NCBI RefSeq assembly: GCF_000455445.1
Contig: NZ_HG417092.1
Coordinates: 59,163 to 123,162 of the forward strand
Direction: 5' to 3'
Source: Hoylesella timonensis 4401737 = DSM 22865 = JCM 15640
GTDB lineage: Bacteria > Bacteroidota > Bacteroidia > Bacteroidales > Bacteroidaceae
Length of the DNA: 64,000 bases
Below the pieces are notes generated by a model. It was not told the origin of the DNA. It did no database searches and worked only from the letters and a program-made list of their open reading frames with translations. The position numbers and the translations under genes are program-made. Shown piece after piece: positions 46,293-55,558 of this stretch (position 1 is the first letter of the stretch; every line of letters starts with the position of its first letter).

Positions 46293-46955
46293 GTGAAGCA
46301 AATACCTGCCTATATAAAGTATAACAATGACATTCAGAATAAACGATTCATTCCAGATGGGATGAATGAGTTTGAACGCAATATCAAACGTTGCTGCGAT
46401 TTCCTGATAGCACTCGTTGCCATCATTGTTTTCTCACCTGCTTTCTTGTTGTGCTACATCCTTGTTAAACGCGAAGATGGCGGTCCTGCTATCTTTAAGC
46501 AAGAACGCATCGGGCGTTTCGGCAGACCTTTCACCATTTATAAGTTTCGAAGTATGTGCATAGATGCCGAGAAAGACGGACCTCAGTTGTATGGACACGA
46601 GCATGAGCACAGGATGACAAAAATAGGCAAGTTCCTGCGCACCCACCACTTGGACGAACTGCCGCAACTGTGGAACGTGGTCAAAGGTGACATGGCTTTC
46701 ATCGGTCCACGCCCAGAACGAAAATTCTATATTGATCAGATTATAAAACATGACCCACGATATGTTTACCTTTACCAAATCCGCCCCGGTGTTACTTCGT
46801 ATGCCACGTTGTACAATGGCTACACGGACACCATGGAAAAGATGCTAAAACGATTGGATTTGGATTTGTATTATTTGGAACATCGGTCGTGGTGGTTTGA
46901 TGTTAAGATTCTCACCAAGACTTTTATCAACATCCTCTTTGGCAAAATTTTTTAG
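46293..46955 (+). CDS. Undecaprenyl-phosphate sugar phosphotransferase (initiating)
   Basis: This is a small polyisoprenyl-phosphate hexose-1-phosphate transferase (monotopic PGT family, WcaJ/PglC-like), the first step of lipid-linked repeat-unit synthesis. After an N-terminal segment typical of Bacteroidetes (YIKYNNDIQNKRFIPDGMNEFERN) comes one hydrophobic re-entrant helix (LIALVAIIVFSPAFLLCYIL), then the catalytic KRED equivalent and GGPAIFKQERIGRFGRPFTI, KFRSMCIDAE and GDMAFIGPRPER. It starts with GTG at 46293; the next ATG (46362) would cut conserved residues. It is the only such enzyme in the window and probably serves the EPS cluster 14 kb away. Confidence 0.92.
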   Translation: MKQIPAYIKYNNDIQNKRFIPDGMNEFERNIKRCCDFLIALVAIIVFSPAFLLCYILVKREDGGPAIFKQERIGRFGRPFTIYKFRSMCIDAEKDGPQLYGHEHEHRMTKIGKFLRTHHLDELPQLWNVVKGDMAFIGPRPERKFYIDQIIKHDPRYVYLYQIRPGVTSYATLYNGYTDTMEKMLKRLDLDLYYLEHRSWWFDVKILTKTFINILFGKIF

Positions 46956-46991
46956 ATTTTGGCAACTTCATCGTATTTATAACACGGCTCT

Positions 46992-47037
46992 TTCAATTAG
47001 AAATGAAACATCTGCTGAAAGGCTCATTTCGATTGAA
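46992..47037. terminator. Hairpin between convergent genes
   Basis: TTCAATTAGAAATGA (46992-47006) pairs with TCATTTCGATTGAA (47024-47037) allowing one bulge. It sits between the ends of the sugar transferase and the lipocalin-like gene. No T-run on either side, so its terminator role is uncertain. Confidence 0.45.
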
Positions 47038-47038
47038 C

Positions 47039-47479
47039 TCAGAATTTGATAAAGACAAGTCGATACCGCTGACTTCGAAGTATCATTTTTCGATTGCTCA
47101 AAGTCTCTACTTCAAAACGTTCATCTAACTGATGAATGCCATACGGTGCTAACACCTTTACATCCTTTATACGAGGGTCGCCTTTTGTTCGGTCGGACAA
47201 CAAGGGATTGACTATGAGCAGTTGCTGGTCGTGGTGTTTGAATGTCATGACACATTCAGGATGTTGATAATCCATATCATTGAGCATCAGTATTTTTCCT
47301 TGAAATGACCAAAATATTCGATGCAAAGTTAAATCTTTCGAACCACTATTCTGTAAGGTATCTATTCGCTCTAAGTGCCAAAAGCCATCTAACTCCCCGT
47401 TGCCTGATGTCTCCACTTCGCAGGAGGTTATCCCGCATAAAGACAAGCACAGCACCACTACATAGGCAAAATGCCGCAT
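47039..47479 (-). CDS. Lipocalin-like lipoprotein (DUF4847 type)
   Basis: This small lipoprotein of 146 residues starts at the Met codon 47479, giving a signal peptide with lipobox GITSCEVE; the longer frame from 47518 would overlap the wzi-like gene. After a short GELDGFWHLERI strand the protein forms a beta-rich, lipocalin-like pattern ending MILRSQRYRLVFIKF. This resembles the Bacteroidetes DUF4847 family; its function is unknown. It follows the capsule-assembly gene by 19 bases, suggesting a two-gene unit. Confidence 0.6.
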   Translation of the reverse strand: MRHFAYVVVLCLSLCGITSCEVETSGNGELDGFWHLERIDTLQNSGSKDLTLHRIFWSFQGKILMLNDMDYQHPECVMTFKHHDQQLLIVNPLLSDRTKGDPRIKDVKVLAPYGIHQLDERFEVETLSNRKMILRSQRYRLVFIKF

Positions 47480-47498
47480 GCGTACGCTCTTTTGAAAA

Positions 47499-49067
47499 CT
47501 ATAAATTGAAAATCCCATGCTTACTAACTGTTAACTGAAAACCTTGATTATTTCCTAAGATTCCGCCAAAATCAGCTCCGAAGGAAGCCATGAAACGCCA
47601 GCCATATCGCCAGCGGTAAGCGGTCTCTAAAAACAAACTTACGTTGTGATGTTTCTTGAAAAAGGGGGTGTTATAGGTTCCGAAACCTTCTTGATAAGTT
47701 GCCAAGAATCGGTAATTGAGCCGCTCTGCAGGTTCGCCCGACAGTCCCAAGTGAAATGCCTTGAATCGATTGTTTTGGATTTCTATAGTCCCATTTTCAT
47801 TGTAAAGCGGTGAGCGGTACAGTGGATTGCCGATTACCTCTCCCCAATGCTGCCACCCCGGATAAATATAGTGGTTGTAGAAATTGTCTCGCCCTGAAAT
47901 ATGATGACTCATGTTCTGCGTATGGTCATGGTACACTGGTCCACTTTGGTATTTCGTGTACAAATATTCAAAGACGAGACTCTGTAACCAATGGTTGTAT
48001 TTTAGGTTCAGTTCCAGTCCCAACATCATATCCTTGAAGTCGTAGAGAAAAAACTTTCTTTTCTTCTTGACGTTCCATTCCTCCCCCGTTCCATAGCCAT
48101 CGTAGTCGAGTTGAAACATGGACGAGTGGTCCTCAAAGTATTTTTCTCCGTATAATCTTACAAACCAACTGTCGCCTTCGTAATTCATACGGAAGAGCCA
48201 ACTTCCCAATTGGTTGCCTTCTACATTCTGATACACAATGCCCTCTTCGGGTGCATCATGTCCTCCAGGCATAAACGCATTCCAAAAAGCCCTCATATTG
48301 GTGTTGCCTTTCACAACCTTAGTCTCGCCATTGCTGCGAGGTTGATAGCTTGTTCCTCCAAAGAGTGTTGCCATCTCCAAGCCTAATTCTAAAGACCAAG
48401 GGCAAAATCGGTCTTCATTGCCAATCTTCAGAAATCCTGCTTTGCTGTGATACAACACCTGATCGACGTATTTCGATTGTCGTTGCGTAAAGTCATGTTG
48501 CCAATTGTCATCCGTCATCCGTCCATAAGCAATATGTCCTTTGATATGTAGCCACCTATTTCCGAATGGCAACCTCCAATAATCGGGCAATGCCAATCGT
48601 ACTTGTGGCACGGGTCGGGCATTGATGCCAAAGGTTTGGGAACCACTACTCAAGGCATTGTTCTTGAGTTCTATAGGATATTCCTTGCTTCCAACGGAGA
48701 GCGAGCCATGCAACCAACGCACTTCAGCAAAGGCTTGTTGCACAATGGCTTTACTCGTAAAATGATAAGGTATCGCCACATCAACGCCATATCCAACTCC
48801 CCAACGACGAAGTGAGTCTGTGCGCAATGGTCTGATGATGCTGGAACGAAGGTAGCCGTTAACCGATTCCAACGAACCTAAGCCGTGTCGATTGGAATGC
48901 ATCCATAAAGGTGTATGCCCATTGGCAAAAGAACTTTGGAACTCAACATGATAGTTCATGTTGTTTCCGAGATTCAATTTTTCTGTTTGTTTTTCTTGAT
49001 AATTCATTTGCGCGCACACACTTTGCGCCAAGAAGAACAGACAATAAAATATTATTTGGCGTTTCAT
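47499..49067 (-). CDS. Capsule assembly protein, Wzi family
   Basis: This outer-membrane beta-barrel of 522 residues has a signal peptide (IIFYCLFFLAQSVCA) and the Wzi opening FQSSFANGHTPLWMHSNRHG. Alternating aromatic strands follow throughout and the end is YGWRFMASFGADFGG. In Klebsiella and E. coli Wzi anchors capsular polysaccharide at the cell surface; the Bacteroidetes members are longer. It faces the initiating sugar transferase, so the two belong functionally with the EPS cluster. Confidence 0.88.
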   Translation of the reverse strand: MKRQIIFYCLFFLAQSVCAQMNYQEKQTEKLNLGNNMNYHVEFQSSFANGHTPLWMHSNRHGLGSLESVNGYLRSSIIRPLRTDSLRRWGVGYGVDVAIPYHFTSKAIVQQAFAEVRWLHGSLSVGSKEYPIELKNNALSSGSQTFGINARPVPQVRLALPDYWRLPFGNRWLHIKGHIAYGRMTDDNWQHDFTQRQSKYVDQVLYHSKAGFLKIGNEDRFCPWSLELGLEMATLFGGTSYQPRSNGETKVVKGNTNMRAFWNAFMPGGHDAPEEGIVYQNVEGNQLGSWLFRMNYEGDSWFVRLYGEKYFEDHSSMFQLDYDGYGTGEEWNVKKKRKFFLYDFKDMMLGLELNLKYNHWLQSLVFEYLYTKYQSGPVYHDHTQNMSHHISGRDNFYNHYIYPGWQHWGEVIGNPLYRSPLYNENGTIEIQNNRFKAFHLGLSGEPAERLNYRFLATYQEGFGTYNTPFFKKHHNVSLFLETAYRWRYGWRFMASFGADFGGILGNNQGFQLTVSKHGIFNL

Positions 49068-49489
49068 TGTTTTTCTATATGCACAGATAACGGAGTTTTT
49101 TCCACATTATTATATAAGTTTCAAATTCATTTTGGCACATGCCACGGTTCTTTCTTTGCAGGCAATGTTGTTGAACAACGAAAGCACAAAACAAGACAAA
49201 GAACGCAGGCGTTCGTTGAAAGCGAATTTGGCAAAGACACACAACAAGTTGATGTCGGTAGATTTGTTGCATTCGCAGAACGCTTGCGTTCATTGCCTTG
49301 TTGAGTTTATTTGTTACATTTGCTTTCATCCATTAGATTTGTTTTTGAAACAAAAGTAAAAAGATGGATGCTACAAGAAACAACCTTTTAGAAATGGAAA
49401 GAGCCGCATCCATGTTATATTGTTTTTTGCTTATTTCCTTGCAATATCCCTCTTTTAATTTATATTTGCGAAAGAGAGGAGAAGCTATC
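49068..49489. other. Region upstream of wzi-like gene and small membrane genes
   Basis: No gene with family support. TACTTTTG on the minus strand (49358-49351) could be the -7 box of the wzi-like gene. The plus-strand promoter at 49439-49468 drives the small membrane gene. A 13-base quasi-palindrome GTTGTTGAACAAC occurs near 49170 and in the other orientation near 55890. Confidence 0.45.
49439..49468 (+). promoter_or_regulatory. Promoter of small membrane protein gene 1
   Basis: TTG (49439-49441), 19 bases, TATATTTG (49461-49468), then the start codon at 49490. The promoter lies inside the longer possible reading frame and so supports the downstream start. Confidence 0.7.
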
Positions 49490-49792
49490 ATGGAAAAAGA
49501 AAAAACTGTCAAAAACATTGAGATCGAATTCAAAATTGAATACGACAAAGAGTTGACGAGAAAAATAAAAAAGTGGAGAAACCGAGTACCTGTCATGTGC
49601 GCAACATGGTTGCTCTCATTCATCCTTTCATGTATTTTCTTTTTAACAGAAAAGCCCATGCTCTTTTTGATTTTCTTATCTGTTTTCGCCATTGCTTTGT
49701 TTGTACACCTACTTATCATTGGTAAGATTTATGACTTTGAAAAAGAGCTTGATATGGACATCTTTTCAGGTGACTCTGGATATCCGTGTTGA
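49490..49792 (+). CDS. Small two-helix membrane protein 1
   Basis: This 100-residue protein of unknown function has a charged N-terminus with IEYDKELTRKIKKW, two membrane helices (CATWLLSFILSCIFFL and LFLIFLSVFAIALFVHLLII) and a short tail with GKIYDFEKELDMDIFSGD. It is a paralogue of the gene at 50117: the IEYDKE start, LFVHLxIxGKIYxxE and DIFSG/DIFTG blocks are shared. ATG 49490 is chosen because a promoter ends 21 bases before it. It is the first of three small membrane genes in a row, each with its own leader. Confidence 0.7.
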   Translation: MEKEKTVKNIEIEFKIEYDKELTRKIKKWRNRVPVMCATWLLSFILSCIFFLTEKPMLFLIFLSVFAIALFVHLLIIGKIYDFEKELDMDIFSGDSGYPC

Positions 49793-49819
49793 CCACTCTC
49801 ATTTTTTAATTTATATTTG
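49789..49819 (+). promoter_or_regulatory. Promoter of small membrane protein gene 2
   Basis: TTG (49789-49791), 20 bases, TATATTTG (49812-49819). The segment TTTAATTTATATTTG is repeated from the first gene's leader (near 49454-49468), so promoter and gene may have duplicated together. Confidence 0.6.
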
Positions 49820-49840
49820 TAGAAGAAAGGAAGAATCATC

Positions 49841-50062
49841 ATGCAAAAGCATAGCGTTTTTAGAAGATATTTGAGAGTTTTTTCGTCATATACAGCCTTA
49901 TTTTCATTCATCACTTTTGTTATAGCAGTATTGTTTAACTTGCACACCGTCTGTGCCTATTCCTTTATTGTTTGTACGATTGCCCTCATTTGTAACATCT
50001 TGTCTTTTGATGACTCTCATTATCCATTATATCCATTCGGTTTTTTCAATTTTTGGGATTAA
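49841..50062 (+). CDS. Small two-helix membrane protein 2
   Basis: This 73-residue protein of unknown function begins MQKHSVFRRYLRVFSSYTAL and has two hydrophobic stretches (about residues 18-33 and 37-55), then a short tail SHYPLYPFGFFNFWD rich in aromatic residues. It lacks the DKE and GKIY motifs of its neighbours, so it is either a diverged or degraded paralogue or unrelated. It is supported by a promoter-like leader with the same TTTAATTTATATTTG segment as gene 1. Confidence 0.5.
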   Translation: MQKHSVFRRYLRVFSSYTALFSFITFVIAVLFNLHTVCAYSFIVCTIALICNILSFDDSHYPLYPFGFFNFWD

Positions 50063-50116
50063 TTCTCAAGCCTTTTGATTCAATCCTACATTTACAACAA
50101 AAAAGGAATATCTATC

Positions 50117-50398
50117 ATGAAAAGAATAAACACAAATATTAAAGTTGAATATGATAAGGAAATCCTACAAAGAATTAGAAAAAGAAAAGAATGGCTGACA
50201 GCGACATCGAGCATTTTGTTCTTGTCCTTTTTAGGTATCATTTTTTCGTTTTTGATCTATTCACCCGCTGTTCTACTATGGAGTATTGTCATCTTTGTGG
50301 TTGATTTGTTCGTTCATCTGGCAATTGTCGGTAAGATATACCGCTTGGAACAAGAGGGCGGATTGGATATATTCACTGGCACGGGTTTTCCCGATTAA
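50117..50398 (+). CDS. Small two-helix membrane protein 3
   Basis: This 94-residue protein has the same plan as the gene at 49490: IKVEYDKEILQRIRKRKEW, two membrane helices (SSILFLSFLGIIFSFLIY and VLLWSIVIFVVDLFVHLAIV) and GKIYRLEQEGGLDIFTG at the end. Function unknown. Its body (50151-50339) is duplicated at 55628-55816 on the far side of the SusC/SusD pair with 11 differences in 189 aligned bases and no gaps. The GC-rich susC gene begins about 190 bases after its stop. Confidence 0.7.
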   Translation: MKRINTNIKVEYDKEILQRIRKRKEWLTATSSILFLSFLGIIFSFLIYSPAVLLWSIVIFVVDLFVHLAIVGKIYRLEQEGGLDIFTGTGFPD

Positions 50399-50591
50399 TT
50401 TCCACCTCACATCCAATCAGCTACTTTATACGAACTTCTCTTAAAAAAGTTTTACTGGACAGCAATAAAAAATGATTCTCGTTCCCATTTTTGAAATATT
50501 TTTATTACTTTTGCAAAGTTAAACAAAAAGAAAAGTTACCCGCTGGTCATAAAAGACACTAACTAATATATATAAACCTAAATTAACAATT

Positions 50592-53500
50592 ATGAAGCAT
50601 TTGGACAAATTACTATTGCTTGCCCTTATAGCTATATGCGGCCAAAGCAGCGCCTTGGCGATGGATGACAATGCCCCAGGTCAGTCAAACGCTGTCACGC
50701 AGCAGAGCAACAAGGGAGCAGTCGTCAAGGGAAAGGTGGTTGACGTCAACGGTGATCCCATCATCGGAGCATCCGTTATGGAAGGAGGCACTACCAACGG
50801 TACCATCACCGATATAGACGGCAACTTTACGCTCAACGCATCAATGGCCAACACCACGTTGAACGTGACGTATGTTGGCTTCACGCCACAGCAAGTGAAG
50901 GTGCAAAACGGACAGGTAGGCACCATCGTTCTCAAGGAGGACACTCACAACCTGCAAGAGCTGGTTGTAGTGGGCTACGGAACGCAGAAGAAAGAGAACC
51001 TCACTGGCGCCGTGTCGGCAATCAACGGCGATGACATAGCAAAGCGACCCGTGGCAAACGCACAAGTCATGCTACAAGGTCAAGTGCCCGGACTGCGCGT
51101 GAACCAAGGATATGGACAGCCAGGCTCAGAGGGTGTATCGTTCCGTATTCGTGGGCAAGGCACCTTCTCGAGTGCAGGCTCCGACCCACTGATACTCATC
51201 AACGGTGTTCCTGGCGATATGTCGGCACTGGACCCGAGCGTCATCGAGTCGGTGTCCGTGCTGAAGGATGCTGCATCGGCAGCCATTTACGGTGCGCGTG
51301 CGGCCAACGGTGTTATACTCATTACCACCAAGGAGGGCACGCAAGGCAAAACCCATATCTCTTATCATGGCAACGTGGGCCTGCACTCGGCCACACGCCT
51401 GTACAATCGAGTGAACAACTCGGTGGAGTATATGGAGCTGGCCAACATGGCGCGCAAAAACTCTAACCTCTCAGAACTGTACCCAGGCGATGTCATCGAA
51501 GCCTACCGCAAGAACGGTGGCAGCGAAAAGTATCCTAATTTCGACTGGCAGGACTACATGTTCCGCACGACTGCCGTACAGACCCACAACCTCAACATGA
51601 CGGGTGGAACGGACAAAGCTACTTACAACGTGGCGCTCAACTATGTGAATCAACCTGGAACCATGCGTGGATTCGACTACAAGAAATACAACGCTACAGT
51701 TGACTTCACGGCTAAACTGACCGATTTCATCAGGTTTGGCACATACACCAACATGATGTACGGTGAGATAGACCAGCCACGCCAGGGACAGTCAGACGCG
51801 TTCCTCTCAACCCTGTCGCAAGCCCCAACCTACATGCCGTGGCTACCTGATGACGGATCGGGTTTGAGGAGATGGACCTGCAGTGCCTACCCAGCCGAAG
51901 AACACAACAAGAACATGGTGGCCATCATCGGCGACAACGCCATGAGACGCCGCAGAAACTTCGACATTAACACACAGATGTGGGTGGAGGTGAACCTGCT
52001 AAAAGGATTAACATGGTACACCAAGGGAGCTGCCAGACTGAGGTCAGGCAAGGAAAAAGACTGGATAGGAAGCCCAACGCCAATATACAACTACCACACA
52101 GGCGCACAGTCGGGAACCCTCGACAAAGGCGGAGCTGGACTCACAGTGTCGGATAACCGCGTGTTCTACACCAACTTCTACACCTACCTGCGCTACGACC
52201 TGGGCCTTATGGACAACATGCACAACATCAGTGCCATGATAGGCTACAACCAGGAGAACGAGAAGACAGAGACGCTCGGAGCTTACAGAAAGGACTATGC
52301 CTTCAATCTGCCCACCATCAATGCGGGTGGAACGGCCAATTGGTCGAACAATGGCGGCGAGGAGGAATGGGCCATACAGTCTGTTTTCGGACGGCTGAAC
52401 TATAACTACAAGGAGCGTTACCTCTTTGAGGCCAATGTACGATACGACGGCACCTCGCGCATATCCAGCGAGAACCGCTGGGGCGTATTCCCATCATTCT
52501 CTGGAGCATGGCGCGTGACGGAGGAGCCATTCATGCAGAAGCTGAACTATGGCTGGCTGAACAATCTGAAACTGCGTGCCAGTTGGGGACAGCTGGGTAA
52601 CCAGAACATTGGACTGTACCCCTACCAGGCCATGATAGACCATGTGGGCGACTACCCATTCTCAAAGACGACCGACGGCGTGGTGACAGGCTATCAGCAA
52701 ACAGCATATGCCAACCGTGACATCAAGTGGGAGACAACGACTATCACGGATATTGGATTCGACCTTCAGGTGCTTGACGGGCTAAGCATCACATTTGACT
52801 GGTATAAGAAGGAAACAAAGGACATCCTGCGCGCCTCACAGGTATCGAGCCTGCTGGGACTGTCGGCACCAACCGTCAACAACGGAACCGTGACGAACAC
52901 CGGTATCGAATTATCCCTCAACTACAGCAATATGGTCAGGAGCGGCTTGCTCTCAGGACTGCGGTACAACGCAGGGCTGTACTTTGACCGCTCACGCAAC
53001 GAGCTCACCAAGTTCGGTGCCGAGGAGACAAGCGGATACTACATACGTCGCGAGGGACTGCCCTACAATGAGTACTATATGCTGGAGTGCATCGGTGTGT
53101 TCGCTGACCAGGAGGAGATCAAGAACTCGCCCAAGCAGTATAACGACGACACACAGCCGGGCGACCTCAAATACAAGGACATCTCTGGCCCCGACGGCAA
53201 ACCCGACAACAAGATCAACGACTACGATCGCCGCACTTTCTCGGGACGCTTCCCAGGCTTTGAGTACGGTGTCAATGCAAGCGCGAGCTGGAAAGGCTTC
53301 GACCTGTCGCTCATAGGACAAGGCGTGGCTGACAAGAAGTTCTTCACCAACGGATGGGGCGTCCAGCCGTTCATACAGGGTTCAGCTCCCAACCGCGACT
53401 ACATAGACGGCATGTGGACTGAGAAAAACCCGAATGGGGCAAAGCACCCCAAACTATACTGGAGTAACCTGGGAGGATCGAAAAATACAAGGGCAAACTC

Positions 53501-53738
53501 GTACCTGCTCAAGGACGCATCCTACTTCAGACTGAAGAACATCACTTTCGGCTATACGCTCCCTAAGGCTTGGACCAGCCAGCTGGAACTGTCGAGAGTA
53601 CGCATATACTTTTCTGGCGACAACCTGCTCACCATCACCTCATACAAAGGTCTTGACCCAGAACGTGCAGGCGACGGGCGCGACGCCATGTATCCACAGA
53701 ATAAGATCTATTCGTTTGGCATTAATGTAGAATTCTGA
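50592..53738 (+). CDS. SusC-family TonB-dependent transporter (orphan pair)
   Basis: This 1048-residue outer-membrane transporter has a signal peptide, an N-terminal carboxypeptidase-regulatory-like domain (GKVVDVNGDPIIGASVMEGG), the TonB-box-like LQELVVVGYGTQKKENLTG and a plug with LILINGVPGDMSALDPSVIE and SVSVLKDAASAAIYGARAA. The barrel ends NKIYSFGINVEF. It pairs with the SusD gene 13 bases downstream; no hydrolase or regulator lies next to the pair. Base use differs from its surroundings: I counted 36 G+C in 60 bases at 51241-51300. TACTTTTG at 50506-50513 may be its -7 box. Confidence 0.95.
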   Translation: MKHLDKLLLLALIAICGQSSALAMDDNAPGQSNAVTQQSNKGAVVKGKVVDVNGDPIIGASVMEGGTTNGTITDIDGNFTLNASMANTTLNVTYVGFTPQQVKVQNGQVGTIVLKEDTHNLQELVVVGYGTQKKENLTGAVSAINGDDIAKRPVANAQVMLQGQVPGLRVNQGYGQPGSEGVSFRIRGQGTFSSAGSDPLILINGVPGDMSALDPSVIESVSVLKDAASAAIYGARAANGVILITTKEGTQGKTHISYHGNVGLHSATRLYNRVNNSVEYMELANMARKNSNLSELYPGDVIEAYRKNGGSEKYPNFDWQDYMFRTTAVQTHNLNMTGGTDKATYNVALNYVNQPGTMRGFDYKKYNATVDFTAKLTDFIRFGTYTNMMYGEIDQPRQGQSDAFLSTLSQAPTYMPWLPDDGSGLRRWTCSAYPAEEHNKNMVAIIGDNAMRRRRNFDINTQMWVEVNLLKGLTWYTKGAARLRSGKEKDWIGSPTPIYNYHTGAQSGTLDKGGAGLTVSDNRVFYTNFYTYLRYDLGLMDNMHNISAMIGYNQENEKTETLGAYRKDYAFNLPTINAGGTANWSNNGGEEEWAIQSVFGRLNYNYKERYLFEANVRYDGTSRISSENRWGVFPSFSGAWRVTEEPFMQKLNYGWLNNLKLRASWGQLGNQNIGLYPYQAMIDHVGDYPFSKTTDGVVTGYQQTAYANRDIKWETTTITDIGFDLQVLDGLSITFDWYKKETKDILRASQVSSLLGLSAPTVNNGTVTNTGIELSLNYSNMVRSGLLSGLRYNAGLYFDRSRNELTKFGAEETSGYYIRREGLPYNEYYMLECIGVFADQEEIKNSPKQYNDDTQPGDLKYKDISGPDGKPDNKINDYDRRTFSGRFPGFEYGVNASASWKGFDLSLIGQGVADKKFFTNGWGVQPFIQGSAPNRDYIDGMWTEKNPNGAKHPKLYWSNLGGSKNTRANSYLLKDASYFRLKNITFGYTLPKAWTSQLELSRVRIYFSGDNLLTITSYKGLDPERAGDGRDAMYPQNKIYSFGINVEF

Positions 53739-53751
53739 AAAAACACTGACA

Positions 53752-55398
53752 ATGAAATATTTGAAAAGCATATTAACAATAGGAGTACTGACATTGGGAA
53801 TGTCGTCATGCTCCGATTTACTTGACAAGCAACCGCCCTCGTCACCGTCACAGAGCGTATTTTGGAAAAGCAAGAGTGACTTTGAGTCGGCGATAGCAGG
53901 AGCATATTCGGTAGTACGCACATGGCCAGGCGCCCTGTCAGAGGTCATGCCATGCTTCGACGGACTGTCCGACAACGCCATTGTGCGTCATAACGAGACG
54001 ACATACGGTTCTGTGCTGACCACCGCCCAGGGCGACATGACGCCCAACACAGATGGCTTTGTAAAGCAGGTATACGACGTTTGCTACAGGGGCATTGCAC
54101 GCGTACACCTCATTATGGAAAACCTGAAGAATTATAAAGGCAACGACATCGACGAGACCGAACGCAACCACATGCTTGGTGAGTGCTACGCCTTGCGTGG
54201 CTATTACTACTCGTGGCTATACGAGTGCTACCGTGAGGTGCCGCTCGTGACAGAAACTCTCAATACAACCAACATGTACCAACCCAAGGCATCGCGTGAG
54301 GACATAAAAAAGCAGATTGTCAGCGATTACGACAAAGCCATTGGCATGCTGTGGAACACTGGCTACAACGAGGGAGCTGGCGCAGGACACTTCACGGCCG
54401 ATGCTGTACGTGCTCTGAAAGCCAAGGAACTTTTGTTTGATGCCTACAACAACGACGGCACCGCAGACAAGGCCAAGATGAAGGAGGTGCTGGCCACGTT
54501 GGATGGCATAAGCAATTACAACCCACAGAAGAGCCTGATGAAACGTACGCGTGACAACTTCCTGGCAGTCAACCAGGCTTCGTCACCTGAAATAATGTTT
54601 TCGGTGCGCTATCTTCAGCCCAACATTACCAACAGCATCGATCTCTATTATGGCGCATGGGCCTGTCTTGACCCCACGACTGACCTCATCAACGCTTTTG
54701 AGTGTACTGACGGCAAGAAGTGGGGAGAGTCACCACTCAGTGTCAAACCAGACGAGAGTGTACTCTACTCCAGCACATCGTCAGAAGAGCAAAAAAGAGC
54801 TGAACGTGCAAAGTTGTTCCAAAATCGAGATGAGCGTCTGAAAGATGCGGTGGTCAATTCACGTTTCACAAATTATGAGCGTGATGGACTAGAGGGTGTC
54901 ACCAATGTGGAGGTAACTGAGTTCAACAATGTATCATTCACAGGTTACGGAGTGAAGAAACTGCTCCAACCTTCGAAAAAGGTAGCTGAATACAGCACTA
55001 TTTCTGATGCCGACGTTGTCATCATGCGGTATGCACATGTGCTGCTCATGATTGCCGAGGCTGAGAACGAAGCCAACGGCCCGACAGACAAGGCACTTGA
55101 GGCCATCAACCATGTGCGTGCCCGCTCGCACCAGCCAGCCATAGAGAAGGGCATCTCACAGGACGAACTGCGTACCCGCATACGAAACGAGTGGCGTGTA
55201 GAGACATGCTTCGAAGGTCTTCGCTACTTCCAGCTCAAGCGATGGAAACTATTACAAAAGTTGGTTGACGGAGCTGTGGATCCCGCCTATCCAAACTATA
55301 AGAAGGTAGTAAAGCCTGCCTTTGAGTATTTCCCATTGCCACAAACGGAGATAGACAAGGCAAACGGCATACTCGTTCAGGACAGCAATTACAACTAA
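53752..55398 (+). CDS. SusD/RagB-family lipoprotein (orphan pair)
   Basis: This 548-residue surface lipoprotein has its lipobox in LGMSSCSDLLD. The SusD fold shows in LGECYALRGYYYSWLYECYR and the C-terminal NEWRVETCFEGLRYFQLKRW, and it ends with FPLPQTEIDKANGILVQDSNYN. It works with the SusC gene directly upstream to import an unknown oligosaccharide or peptide. It is followed by an intrinsic terminator and then the truncated small-gene copy. Confidence 0.94.
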   Translation: MKYLKSILTIGVLTLGMSSCSDLLDKQPPSSPSQSVFWKSKSDFESAIAGAYSVVRTWPGALSEVMPCFDGLSDNAIVRHNETTYGSVLTTAQGDMTPNTDGFVKQVYDVCYRGIARVHLIMENLKNYKGNDIDETERNHMLGECYALRGYYYSWLYECYREVPLVTETLNTTNMYQPKASREDIKKQIVSDYDKAIGMLWNTGYNEGAGAGHFTADAVRALKAKELLFDAYNNDGTADKAKMKEVLATLDGISNYNPQKSLMKRTRDNFLAVNQASSPEIMFSVRYLQPNITNSIDLYYGAWACLDPTTDLINAFECTDGKKWGESPLSVKPDESVLYSSTSSEEQKRAERAKLFQNRDERLKDAVVNSRFTNYERDGLEGVTNVEVTEFNNVSFTGYGVKKLLQPSKKVAEYSTISDADVVIMRYAHVLLMIAEAENEANGPTDKALEAINHVRARSHQPAIEKGISQDELRTRIRNEWRVETCFEGLRYFQLKRWKLLQKLVDGAVDPAYPNYKKVVKPAFEYFPLPQTEIDKANGILVQDSNYN

Positions 55399-55443
55399 GT
55401 AACCAGGCAGCTAAACCTTTCTGCAAACTTATAAAAGAATAAC

Positions 55444-55512
55444 ACCGGTGCATGATGCGTTGTCGTTCCACAAACGAAAAAGGCAGGTCGTGTACCGGTT
55501 TTATTGTTTTTA
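55444..55512 (+). terminator. Terminator after the orphan SusC/SusD pair
   Basis: ACCGGTGCATGA (55444-55455) pairs with TCGTGTACCGGT (55488-55499) with two non-matching positions, enclosing a second small stem TCGTT/AACGA. A T-rich run TTTATTGTTTTT follows. Confidence 0.7.
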
Positions 55513-55558
55513 TATTTCCGAGGTTTAGTCATTGCAAAACCAATGTGAAAATCTATAT

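Noticed and set aside
49364..49489. Upstream extension of small membrane protein 1
   Set aside because: A well-spaced promoter lies inside this extension and the paralogue starts at the equivalent of 49490.
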